Shown: piece by piece, positions 1-5,282 of the stretch
How the letters are laid out: every line of letters begins with the position of its first letter
Numbering within the stretch: the first letter of the stretch is position 1
Source: Candidatus Delongbacteria bacterium
GTDB taxonomy: Bacteria; Delongbacteria; UBA4055
NCBI GenBank assembly: GCA_027858795.1
Contig: JAQICF010000258.1
Span: 1-5,440, forward strand
Length of the DNA: 5,440 nt
Reading direction: 5' to 3'
Notes under the pieces: model-generated
Told to the model about the DNA's origin: nothing
Databases searched by the model: none
The model's input: the letters and a program-made list of their open reading frames with translations, nothing else
Translations under genes and position numbers: made by a program

Positions 1-846
1 AACACAGCAGAGAAAAGAGGACACACTGTTGACATTTTCAAGAACGGTGAATTTAACCTTTTCATAGAGAATGGAAGAACAGAATTATTTTATAACAAAG
101 AACCTTTCTCTGTAACTGATTACGATATGGTTCTTAACAGAATATCCGTCAGAGAAAAAAGTAATGCTGAATATTACGTAGCGAACGAATTTATACATAA
201 CAATATCCCTTTCTTTAATACTCCCGATTCTATTGCAAAAGCTAGGAATAAGCTGCTTTCACTGCAGATTATGGCTGATCTCGGAGTCAATCTTACCCGT
301 TCAGCAGTTGTTAGACGACATGAGGATATTGATTTCGCAATGTCGAAGTTCTCTTATCCTGTTGTCCTAAAGAACATCTTCGGATCACTTGGAAGTTCTA
401 CCCTATTGATTTATGATATTAAGCAACTAAGATCTACCTTTGATTATCTCTGGAATATCAATCGTAATGAGATCATACTTATTCAGGAATTTATAGAATC
501 TGACGATAAAACTGTATCTGATTTCAGGGTTTTTGTACTCGGTGATGAAGTAATTGCTTCTATGAAAAGAACGAATTCTGATAATGATTTCAGAGCGAAT
601 TATAAAAAAGGTGCAGCTGTTAAGCTTGCAGAGATCACTGAGCAAGAGAAAGAACAGTGTTTACTGATCGCTAAGACCTTCGGGTTAGATATTGCAGGTG
701 TAGATTTTATCAGGACAAAGAACGGGCCTGTATTCCTTGAAATTAATTCCAATCCCGGAATTGAAGGAATCAGAAAAGCCACCCAAGCAGATGGCTTTGA
801 TATTTTAGATAAAATTGTAGATTATTTAGAGATGAGAGTTGGGTAG
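1..846 (+). CDS. rimK: RimK-family alpha-L-glutamate ligase (ATP-grasp), 5' end cut off
   Basis: The frame is open from base 1, so the true start lies left of the window; the ATG at 127 is internal. The 281 visible residues match nearly the whole RimK fold, and compared with E. coli RimK (about 300 aa) only some 20 N-terminal residues are missing. Visible landmarks, numbered from base 1: the pre-ATP-grasp segment up to about residue 80; SIAKARNKLLSLQ at 77-89, the region that begins the ATP-grasp domain; PVVLK at 120-124 with the ATP-contacting lysine; a glycine loop GSLGSS at 128-133, less glycine-rich than usual; IQEFIES at 161-167; DFRVFVLGDEVIA at 174-186; DFRANYKKGA at 196-205; and GVDF (233-236) plus LEINSNPG (246-253), which supply the metal ligands D, E and N. 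The family adds glutamate to a carboxyl acceptor, ribosomal protein S6 for E. coli RimK; other members use small molecules, so the substrate here is open. The stop (TAG, 844-846) is 1 nt from the convergent ORF6N stop. Confidence 0.9.
   Translation, partial: NTAEKRGHTVDIFKNGEFNLFIENGRTELFYNKEPFSVTDYDMVLNRISVREKSNAEYYVANEFIHNNIPFFNTPDSIAKARNKLLSLQIMADLGVNLTRSAVVRRHEDIDFAMSKFSYPVVLKNIFGSLGSSTLLIYDIKQLRSTFDYLWNINRNEIILIQEFIESDDKTVSDFRVFVLGDEVIASMKRTNSDNDFRANYKKGAAVKLAEITEQEKEQCLLIAKTFGLDIAGVDFIRTKNGPVFLEINSNPGIEGIRKATQADGFDILDKIVDYLEMRVG
756..836 (+). repeat. Direct repeat, left copy (3' end of rimK)
   Basis: These 81 bases inside the rimK 3' end recur in the same orientation at 1867-1947. The offset is a constant 1111 bases with no gaps, and I count 10 mismatches (about 88% identity). 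The longest exact blocks are in the last third, for example ATTATTTAGAGATGAG at 821-836. The two copies bracket the ORF6N gene and its promoter. Confidence 0.9.
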
Positions 847-847
847 G

Positions 848-1726
848 TTATTCTAAATTTTTAATCTCTTCCATTAATTGAAACGCATCTTTATCAAATT
901 TAGAAAAAGCGAACCACTTTTTCCCCAAATCCTTCAAAGAAGCTCCAAAGTGATAAACATCTTTTTCATCAATAATAATAAATCTGTCATGAGATCGTTT
1001 GAATACTTTAACTTCCACAGGAAAATACTGCTTTTCAAATTTATTAATATCTTGTTTTAGTTTTTCAGAAATTGACTTGGTTAATATTTTAACATTAACA
1101 TTTCTACTTATATCTATAAGATGTAATAGCACAGTGTTATCAATATAATTATCTATAATCACTATTGATTCTCTTGCACTTCTAAAAACATCTGAAACAA
1201 ATTTATAAGCATCAAATATTTCACCATCAAAGAATATCTTTTTATTTGGTATTAACTCCTTAGATTCTAAAGCAGAGAATACTTTATTAAATTTTTGATC
1301 GTTTTCAAGTAGTTTTAATTCGATTCTATCAAATCTATGAAATATTTGTGCGTTTGATGAAATAAATTTACGTATTTCAACAAACTGTTTAATTATCTGA
1401 ATACTAATTTTGACTGCAACATCACTTTTAAGAATACCTGCGAGCATAGCAACACCTTGCTCAGTAAAAACAAAAGGCAGATAACGAGTTCCACCCCAAC
1501 TTGAGGTTCCAATTTGGAACCTCAAGTTTAACTCATTTTCTGTTAATTGAAACATAAATTCAGAAGGAAATCTATCAATATTTCTTTTTACCGCTTTGTT
1601 TAGTATCTTTGTTTTAACTTCATACAACTCCGCTAAATCTCTATCAAGCATCACTTGTAGCCCTCGAATTGAGTATATCTTATCCTTTATTGCCAACTCA
1701 AACTTATTCACTTCATTTTTTTGCAT
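848..1726 (-). CDS. ORF6N-domain DNA-binding protein with PLD-like C-terminal domain
   Basis: This is a 292-aa protein when started at the ATG at 1726. An in-frame ATG at 1831 would add 35 residues, but that stretch overlaps the likely promoter and a repeat hairpin, has no family-like sequence, and the 1726 start has a TGGGG ribosome site 6 nt upstream. Residues about 12-95 form the ORF6N domain (IRGLQVMLDRDLAELYEV at 20-37, NIDRFPSEFMFQLT at 49-62, SSWGGTRYLPFVFTEQGVAML at 75-95), a KilA-N-related DNA-binding module typical of phages and mobile elements. Residues 96-155 look helical and may oligomerise. Residues about 160-290 resemble a phospholipase-D-like domain: VIIDNYID (189-196), an HKD-like motif H246-D-R248-F-I-I-I-D253 with arginine replacing lysine, and GASLKDLG (261-268). 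Only one such motif is present, so an active enzyme would have to dimerise, or the domain is a non-catalytic binding module. Target DNA and biological role are unknown; regulation of a mobile element or phage response is inference. Confidence 0.85.
   Translation of the reverse strand: MQKNEVNKFELAIKDKIYSIRGLQVMLDRDLAELYEVKTKILNKAVKRNIDRFPSEFMFQLTENELNLRFQIGTSSWGGTRYLPFVFTEQGVAMLAGILKSDVAVKISIQIIKQFVEIRKFISSNAQIFHRFDRIELKLLENDQKFNKVFSALESKELIPNKKIFFDGEIFDAYKFVSDVFRSARESIVIIDNYIDNTVLLHLIDISRNVNVKILTKSISEKLKQDINKFEKQYFPVEVKVFKRSHDRFIIIDEKDVYHFGASLKDLGKKWFAFSKFDKDAFQLMEEIKNLE
1498..1528. repeat. Perfect 31-nt inverted repeat inside the ORF6N coding region
   Basis: Arms AACTTGAGGTTCCAA (1498-1512) and TTGGAACCTCAAGTT (1514-1528) are exact reverse complements around a single T at 1513. 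The palindrome encodes residues 68-77 of the ORF6N protein, within the conserved domain. The transcript could fold into a very stable hairpin there; as DNA it has the form of a protein-binding operator or a recombination site. Confidence 0.9.
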
Positions 1727-1732
1727 AATATT

Positions 1733-1737
1733 CCCCA
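1733..1737 (-). promoter_or_regulatory. Ribosome binding site choosing the ORF6N start
   Basis: On the minus strand TGGGG is followed by 6 nt (AATATT) and the ATG at 1726. It supports the 292-aa form rather than a 327-aa form starting at 1831. Confidence 0.5.
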
Positions 1738-1754
1738 TCATTAATATTGCATCC

Positions 1755-1779
1755 GGGCAGACATAAAGCCTGCCCCTAC
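1755..1779 (-). repeat. GTAGGG-type hairpin repeat in the ORF6N leader
   Basis: On the minus strand GTAGGGGCAG is followed by a 9-nt loop and CTGCCC, giving a 6-bp stem (1755-1760 with 1770-1775). The GTAGGG prefix is also found before the hairpins at 3858-3878 and 5226-5245. Here there is no T run after the stem, so it should not terminate transcription. It lies between the predicted promoter and the start codon, in the 5' untranslated region. It looks like a member of a dispersed small-repeat family. Confidence 0.6.
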
Positions 1780-1794
1780 GGTTCTTGGTGTTCT

Positions 1795-1823
1795 TATATA
1801 ATGTTGGAATATAAACATGGCAA
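1795..1823 (-). promoter_or_regulatory. Probable promoter of the ORF6N gene
   Basis: On the minus strand TTGCCA (1823-1818, 5/6 to TTGACA), a 17-nt spacer and TATATA (1800-1795, 4/6 to TATAAT) resemble a sigma-70 promoter. Transcription would start near 1788, giving a leader of about 60 nt that contains the GTAGGG hairpin. The call assumes a conventional sigma factor. Confidence 0.4.
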
Positions 1824-1867
1824 AGTATCATATAGTGACCTTTTGCTGTATTTCTTTACTTTTTTTC

Positions 1868-1954
1868 GGAATTGAAAGAATAAAAAAAGCCAACCTTTCA
1901 GATGGCTTTGACATTTTAGATAAGATTGTTGATTATTTAGAGATGAGCTTATAA
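1868..1954 (+). pseudogene. Orphan 3' end of a second rimK copy
   Basis: This stretch reads in frame GIERIKKANLSDGF, then a segment identical in residues to the rimK end (DILDKIVDYLEM), and closes with its own stop TAA at 1952-1954. Against the intact gene, 21 of 26 residues are identical, and 4 of the 10 base changes are silent, so the copy diverged while still coding. Homology may begin earlier: CTGTATTTCTT at 1846-1856 matches rimK 728-738 at 10 of 11 bases, which would require a 7-nt deletion before 1867. There is no start codon or ATP-grasp core, so it is a remnant. It may be the original end of rimK displaced by an insertion, or the last piece of a deleted paralogue. Its stop codon directly abuts the ATPase stop codon. 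Confidence 0.8.
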
Positions 1955-3424
1955 CTATTCGATATCTAAATCTTCTTTTATCCCCAAATACAATCTAAAC
2001 ATCGGATGAATTGCAAAATTATTAATATTACTTAAATTAACTAGAGATACTTGATGCGGACCCCAAAAATCATCACATGATTTATTTTTAATTGTTGCAG
2101 ATGTTTTAGCAGATAAGAATCCAACTTGCCATAGAACATTTATCAAGTATTCTTCATTCTGACCGTCCATCCATTCAAGCTTTACACCAGTTTTAATATC
2201 TCCATTTAAAATTTTCTGGCAAAATTCTTCTAATTCTACTCTAGTATAATAACAATTTTTACCTCTAAATACTTCAAATAGATTAATTAAGTGAGAATAT
2301 TGAAATTTGTACTCTGCAGAAATATCTTTTGTTCTATTTTCTGAATATTTTGCTTCTGCTGTAACTATTGAATTGACACCTATTTTATCAACTCTCTTCT
2401 CAACAGCCCTATTTTGAGACTCTGTGCATAATTGTATGATTTCTCTAGGTCTATACAATGATCGACTTACAATATATTCAAACGAACTCCTTCCTAGCAC
2501 TTCTTCTTCAAAAATCACGTTCCAGATTTCTTGAATAGAATCATACCTTAAATCGGTTATCGAATATTTTATACGCTCTGTTATTAGTTTAAAAAGTGAC
2601 TCTTCATCCCATTCTAAGTTCTCAAATAGATCAATATTTTTTTGATAATCTTCATAGAGAGTAGGTATGTTATTATGTAATTCTTTTCTTAATGAAATTA
2701 TTATTCTAAAATTATCGTTCATCTCGTTTAAAGCAAGTACTGCTTGGAATAAACCTGCAACAAATAGTTGAGCATCCTCGGAGGCATCCCAACCTATATC
2801 AAGCTCATCAATGAGGATGATTATTGGCTTTTTATCTGTTAGCTTTTCTAGTTCAGGTAACAATTCAAGTAACTCTTCTAATTTAAATAAATCTTGAAGT
2901 TGTTTCGTTTTAATTCCAGCTTCATAAGTTCCAATTTTGAATCCTTCTATTCTTTTTAAATATGATATGAAAATATCTAAGAAAGAATTTGAGTTTAATT
3001 TATGATTATCTCGTAAATATTTATGAATATTCTTAGCTGTAGTCTTAAATACAACTTTTTTTAATGTCGAAGCATATTTTTTCATAGCTAAAACATAGAG
3101 TAAATATTTCCATGCTGCTGTAAATGCACTAACTTTTGCCCATGAGCCCTCCTCCTCTTTTATCATAGTGGATTGGAGTAAATCGTAAGAATAATTTTCA
3201 GGAGTCATTTCAATAACAATTGATCCTTGGTTCTTATAATAATCAGCAAGCATTTTCATTAAAGCACTCTTTCCTGTACCTCTATTACCAAGAATAATTG
3301 ATTTTTTATTTGACTTTAATCTATCAAATGCTCCTGTCTCTATAAAATATTTTTTTAGTCCTTGATTAATATCTCTTTCTGCAGCTGGCGCACCAAATTT
3401 CACAGCTTTTATGTTTTCAAGCAT
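1955..3424 (-). CDS. P-loop ATPase, Sll1717-like family
   Basis: This is a 489-aa cytosolic ATPase. The start at 3424 is backed by AAGGAG at 3433-3438, 8 nt upstream. The N-terminal KFGAPAAERD (9-18) followed by a conserved lead-in helix and the Walker A loop GNRGTGKS (46-53) resembles the Sll1717 group of P-loop ATPases, recognised from memory. Walker B is IIILIDELDIGWD (201-213), with D206 and E207 as likely magnesium and catalytic residues. FRIIISLRKE (239-248) is a sensor-like strand, and SLYRPREIIQL (322-332) looks like a sensor-2 or lid region, as in AAA/STAND ATPases. Residues about 90-195 form a long, mostly helical insert between Walker A and B. Residues 375-485 resemble a winged-helix-like C-terminal region. 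No nuclease, TIR or protease domain is visible, so any effector activity must come from elsewhere. It follows the 90-aa membrane-protein gene with a TAATG overlap, implying translational coupling. Role unknown; ATP-driven sensing or switching is inference. Confidence 0.8.
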   Translation of the reverse strand: MLENIKAVKFGAPAAERDINQGLKKYFIETGAFDRLKSNKKSIILGNRGTGKSALMKMLADYYKNQGSIVIEMTPENYSYDLLQSTMIKEEEGSWAKVSAFTAAWKYLLYVLAMKKYASTLKKVVFKTTAKNIHKYLRDNHKLNSNSFLDIFISYLKRIEGFKIGTYEAGIKTKQLQDLFKLEELLELLPELEKLTDKKPIIILIDELDIGWDASEDAQLFVAGLFQAVLALNEMNDNFRIIISLRKELHNNIPTLYEDYQKNIDLFENLEWDEESLFKLITERIKYSITDLRYDSIQEIWNVIFEEEVLGRSSFEYIVSRSLYRPREIIQLCTESQNRAVEKRVDKIGVNSIVTAEAKYSENRTKDISAEYKFQYSHLINLFEVFRGKNCYYTRVELEEFCQKILNGDIKTGVKLEWMDGQNEEYLINVLWQVGFLSAKTSATIKNKSCDDFWGPHQVSLVNLSNINNFAIHPMFRLYLGIKEDLDIE

Positions 3425-3696
3425 TATTTATTCTCCTTCTTTCCTGCAAACGGTTTAAGAAACAACCCAATAATCCAAGCAACTAATACTAATATTGGAA
3501 TCCCAATAACCAGTGCAACCAGAACCGTAATCACTATCGCAAAAGTCGTACCTACGACAACCCCAACCAGAGGTAGAACCAAGAACACAGTCAATCCAGC
3601 AACTAAAACTGAAAATAATATCGCACCAATACTGATCAAAACCCTAAAAATAGGATTCTTAACTTCCTTATCATTAATAACAATCTTCGGACCCAT
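3424..3696 (-). CDS. Small hydrophobic membrane protein, first gene of the ATPase operon
   Basis: This 90-aa protein has a short polar N-terminus (MGPKIVINDKEVKNP, 1-15), a long hydrophobic stretch from about residue 18 to 80, and a basic tail (KPFAGKKENK, 81-90). The hydrophobic part splits at about PLVGVVVGTT (42-51) into two probable transmembrane helices; a third short segment is possible because of the GIP break at 65-67. There is no cleavable signal peptide. The start has AGGAG at 3702-3706 with a 5-nt spacer. Its stop TAA shares one base with the ATPase ATG, so the two are almost certainly co-translated and perhaps made in fixed proportion. I do not recognise the family. A membrane anchor or a pore-forming partner for the ATPase both fit the shape; neither is shown by the sequence. 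Confidence 0.75.
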   Translation of the reverse strand: MGPKIVINDKEVKNPIFRVLISIGAILFSVLVAGLTVFLVLPLVGVVVGTTFAIVITVLVALVIGIPILVLVAWIIGLFLKPFAGKKENK

Positions 3697-3733
3697 ATCT
3701 TCTCCTATCTGTATCTTAACTATTTCATTGCTA

Positions 3734-3772
3734 ATTATATTTCAATGTATAAATAATAAAATAATATGTCAA
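3734..3772 (-). promoter_or_regulatory. Promoter region of the membrane protein-ATPase operon
   Basis: On the minus strand a perfect TTGACA (3772-3767) is followed after 17 nt by TACATT (3749-3744, 4/6 to TATAAT). A perfect TATAAT lies slightly further down (3739-3734), but too far from that TTGACA (27 nt) to pair with it. Either gives a leader of roughly 30-40 nt before the ATG at 3696. The region is very AT-rich, so which -10 is used cannot be settled by eye. Confidence 0.5.
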
Positions 3773-3790
3773 CCTGTTTTATTAATCGAT

Positions 3791-3824
3791 GTGGGCGTGT
3801 ATCCCAGCGGGATTAAACACCCAT
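3791..3824. repeat. Imperfect hairpin upstream of the operon promoter
   Basis: ATCCC (3801-3805) pairs with GGGAT (3809-3813) around AGC, and the flanking GGGCGTGT (3793-3800) and AAACACCC (3815-3822) extend the stem with two mismatches and one bulge. On the minus strand one of the mismatches becomes a G-U pair. It lies just upstream of the TTGACA element. Function is unknown; it is probably an interspersed repeat. Confidence 0.6.
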
Positions 3825-3826
3825 AA

Positions 3827-3846
3827 CCACAGGTTTCAACCTGTGG
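3827..3846. repeat. Inverted repeat with 9-bp arms
   Basis: CCACAGGTT (3827-3835) and AACCTGTGG (3838-3846) are perfect reverse complements separated by TC. The core (AGGTTTCAACCT) resembles that of the neighbouring terminator hairpin (TGGTTTGAAACCA). The minus-strand string CAGGTTGA in one arm recurs in the operon promoter as CAGGTTGACA at 3767-3776. Confidence 0.7.
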
Positions 3847-3849
3847 CAC

Positions 3850-3878
3850 AAAAAAAAGGAATGGTTTGAAACCATTCC
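3850..3878 (-). terminator. Intrinsic terminator of the beta-propeller lipoprotein gene
   Basis: On the minus strand GGAATGGTTT and AAACCATTCC form a perfect stem (3878-3869 with 3867-3858) around one central base, followed at once by eight T residues (3857-3850). The stem begins 39 nt after the lipoprotein stop codon. It carries the prefix GTAGGG, like the terminator at 5220-5245. Confidence 0.85.
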
Positions 3879-3892
3879 CTACATCCCATCCA

Positions 3893-3912
3893 GTTGGACA
3901 CATGGGTCCAAC
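3893..3912. repeat. Inverted repeat just after the lipoprotein stop codon
   Basis: GTTGGAC (3893-3899) and GTCCAAC (3906-3912) are perfect reverse complements with a 6-nt loop containing CATG. It lies between the lipoprotein stop codon and its terminator and has no T run. It may protect the mRNA 3' end or be a repeat element. Confidence 0.6.
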
Positions 3913-3916
3913 CCTT

Positions 3917-5092
3917 CTACATTCCCTCATAGTGATAATCATAAATACTATAAGCATTCTTGATCCCATCATAAACAACAAGCTTATCCTCCATAAAATG
4001 GAAAGTTTCATCAGTCGGAATAGGAGCTTCAATTAATTTAACAACATCGATCACAATAGTATTCTGAAACACACCATCTTTAAAAATGTCAATAGCAGGA
4101 TTATGTTTAAAGCCTTCTTTTCTTTGCTGAGAAACCCAAACCAACAAATGACCATATTTATCAGTAAACATCTTATTCATAACTGCTTTTAATTTATAGT
4201 CCGGAATAATCCTCTCACCATTCCAACCAAACTGAGAAGACTCTTGATAGTGCTTTTTTTCTTCAGGATTAACTTCTATTCTTCTAGCATGCTTAGATAT
4301 TACTCCTTTTAAATTACCCTTTTTATCTTTAATGTTGATTGTGTAACTTGAAGTAAATTTTGTTGGATAATAAATATTATCACCGTAAGATGCGAAAGGT
4401 GTCAAAACAATCTTAGCACCTTCGATATCCATAGGCTCAATAGTAGCGGGTACTTCATGTAAAACTATTTTTGTTTTATATTTTTTATCTTTAATAACTA
4501 ATTCATTCCCTATAAATACTTGTTCACCTTCTACTAAAAATGTAGGATGATAACCCAGTATATCATTCGCACCGATACCAATATCAACTACACCATAATA
4601 AAGACCGGGTATCCCAATTTTCTGATTTCGAGCAAAATTCCCGTTCAGATCAAAAACTGATCCTCTGGCTTGTCTTGGAGAGCAGATAGTAAGTGAATCT
4701 CCAACTATTGCAATATCTTGAGCACCATTAATTTCACCCGGACCATTACCTGCTCTACAAAAATTTAGAAGATATTTTCCAGTTTTATCATATTTATGTA
4801 TCGTTTGTGATGCACCATCTAAAATATAGAAATTACCATCATCGTCCATTTCCATATCAGAAGCATGAGAGAAACTCATAAGACTGTCTTCTGCATTTCC
4901 AACGATCTCAAGTTTATTATCAATCACCAACTTCAAGTTAGGATTTGCAGGTACATTCCTGTTCTGATAATGCTTCACACCGTCCTTTTCTGTTATGGTA
5001 CACGTTTCATTTCTAGAGCATCCTACTGTCAACAATGATAATAGAACACTAAAAGTGAACAGACCAACCAGAATTTTAGAATACTTTTTCAT
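3917..5092 (-). CDS. 6-bladed beta-propeller (NHL-like) lipoprotein
   Basis: This 391-aa protein begins with a lipoprotein signal: MKKYSK, a hydrophobic core (7-21) and a lipobox-like TVGC with C25 as the probable lipidated residue, so it is exported and membrane-anchored, probably facing the periplasm or cell surface. The clearest propeller blades are near the N-terminus: SDMEMDDDGNFYILD (78-92) then IHKYDKTGKYLLNF (98-111) and the turn GNGPGEINGAQDIAI (115-129), the D-x-D-G-N-x-Y/YD-x-x-G pattern of NHL-type 6-bladed propellers common in Bacteroidota and relatives. Later blades are weaker (FTDKYGHLLVWV at 309-320, then IDIFKDG at 334-340). The C-terminus ends YDYHYEGM. No catalytic residues are evident; such folds usually bind proteins or ligands. 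The start at 5092 has GAGG 8 nt upstream. A paralogue lies directly upstream in the same direction, but a terminator and a separate promoter lie between them, so the two are likely transcribed separately. Confidence 0.88.
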   Translation of the reverse strand: MKKYSKILVGLFTFSVLLSLLTVGCSRNETCTITEKDGVKHYQNRNVPANPNLKLVIDNKLEIVGNAEDSLMSFSHASDMEMDDDGNFYILDGASQTIHKYDKTGKYLLNFCRAGNGPGEINGAQDIAIVGDSLTICSPRQARGSVFDLNGNFARNQKIGIPGLYYGVVDIGIGANDILGYHPTFLVEGEQVFIGNELVIKDKKYKTKIVLHEVPATIEPMDIEGAKIVLTPFASYGDNIYYPTKFTSSYTINIKDKKGNLKGVISKHARRIEVNPEEKKHYQESSQFGWNGERIIPDYKLKAVMNKMFTDKYGHLLVWVSQQRKEGFKHNPAIDIFKDGVFQNTIVIDVVKLIEAPIPTDETFHFMEDKLVVYDGIKNAYSIYDYHYEGM

Positions 5093-5140
5093 TTGTCTTT
5101 CCTCATATTTGAATTATTTCGCTATTTTATAAGATATATA

Positions 5141-5169
5141 ATAATACTTTGATACATAAATATACACAA
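5141..5169 (-). promoter_or_regulatory. Possible promoter of the beta-propeller lipoprotein gene
   Basis: On the minus strand TTGTGT (5169-5164) is followed by 17 nt and TATTAT (5146-5141, 5/6 to TATAAT). The -35 match is poor, and the surrounding sequence is so AT-rich that other -10 choices exist. The leader would be about 40 nt. Confidence 0.3.
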
Positions 5170-5219
5170 TTTTTTAACAAAGTGTTAATTATAGAGGTTG
5201 AAAGGGTAAATTCGGGAAT

Positions 5220-5245
5220 AAAAAAGGGCGTAATGAATTACGCCC
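5220..5245 (-). terminator. Intrinsic terminator of the second beta-propeller gene
   Basis: On the minus strand GGGCGTAAT (5245-5237) and ATTACGCCC (5234-5226) form a perfect 9-bp stem, followed by six T residues (5225-5220). The stem begins 38 nt after the stop codon of the upstream paralogue and is preceded by GTAGGG, as at 3850-3878. Confidence 0.85.
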
Positions 5246-5247
5246 CT

Positions 5248-5282
5248 ACTTATAACTTGTCACTTACAACTTACAACTGTCC
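5248..5282. repeat. Heptanucleotide tandem repeat
   Basis: Five consecutive 7-nt units read ACTTATA, ACTTGTC, ACTTACA, ACTTACA, ACTGTCC, with consensus ACTTACA; two neighbouring units are identical. It fills the gap between the stop codon of the second propeller gene and its terminator. Confidence 0.65.

Noticed and set aside
127..846. The rimK-like gene starting at the ATG at 127
   Set aside because: The frame stays open to base 1 and the upstream residues (for example RGHTVDIFKNG) fit the N-terminal region of RimK, so 127 is internal and the gene is cut by the window edge.
1755..1779. An intrinsic terminator upstream of the ORF6N gene
   Set aside because: The stem is only 6 bp with a 9-nt loop, and no T run follows on either strand.
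756..1947. A transposon or insertion sequence ending in the direct repeats
   Set aside because: The repeats are 81 bp, diverged and coding, unlike short identical target duplications. No transposase, integrase or terminal inverted repeats are visible in the 1.1-kb unit.
3362..3826. A plus-strand 154-aa open frame
   Set aside because: It is antisense to the ATPase start and the membrane-protein gene. Its threonine- and isoleucine-rich composition is what the reverse of a hydrophobic gene produces.
3791..3912. A CRISPR array
   Set aside because: The hairpins differ in sequence and spacing; there is no constant repeat with regular spacers and no cas gene.
3769..4032. A minus-strand 87-aa open frame across the hairpin cluster
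   Set aside because: It overlaps the 3' end of the propeller gene in another frame, reads through the terminator and repeats, and resembles no protein family.
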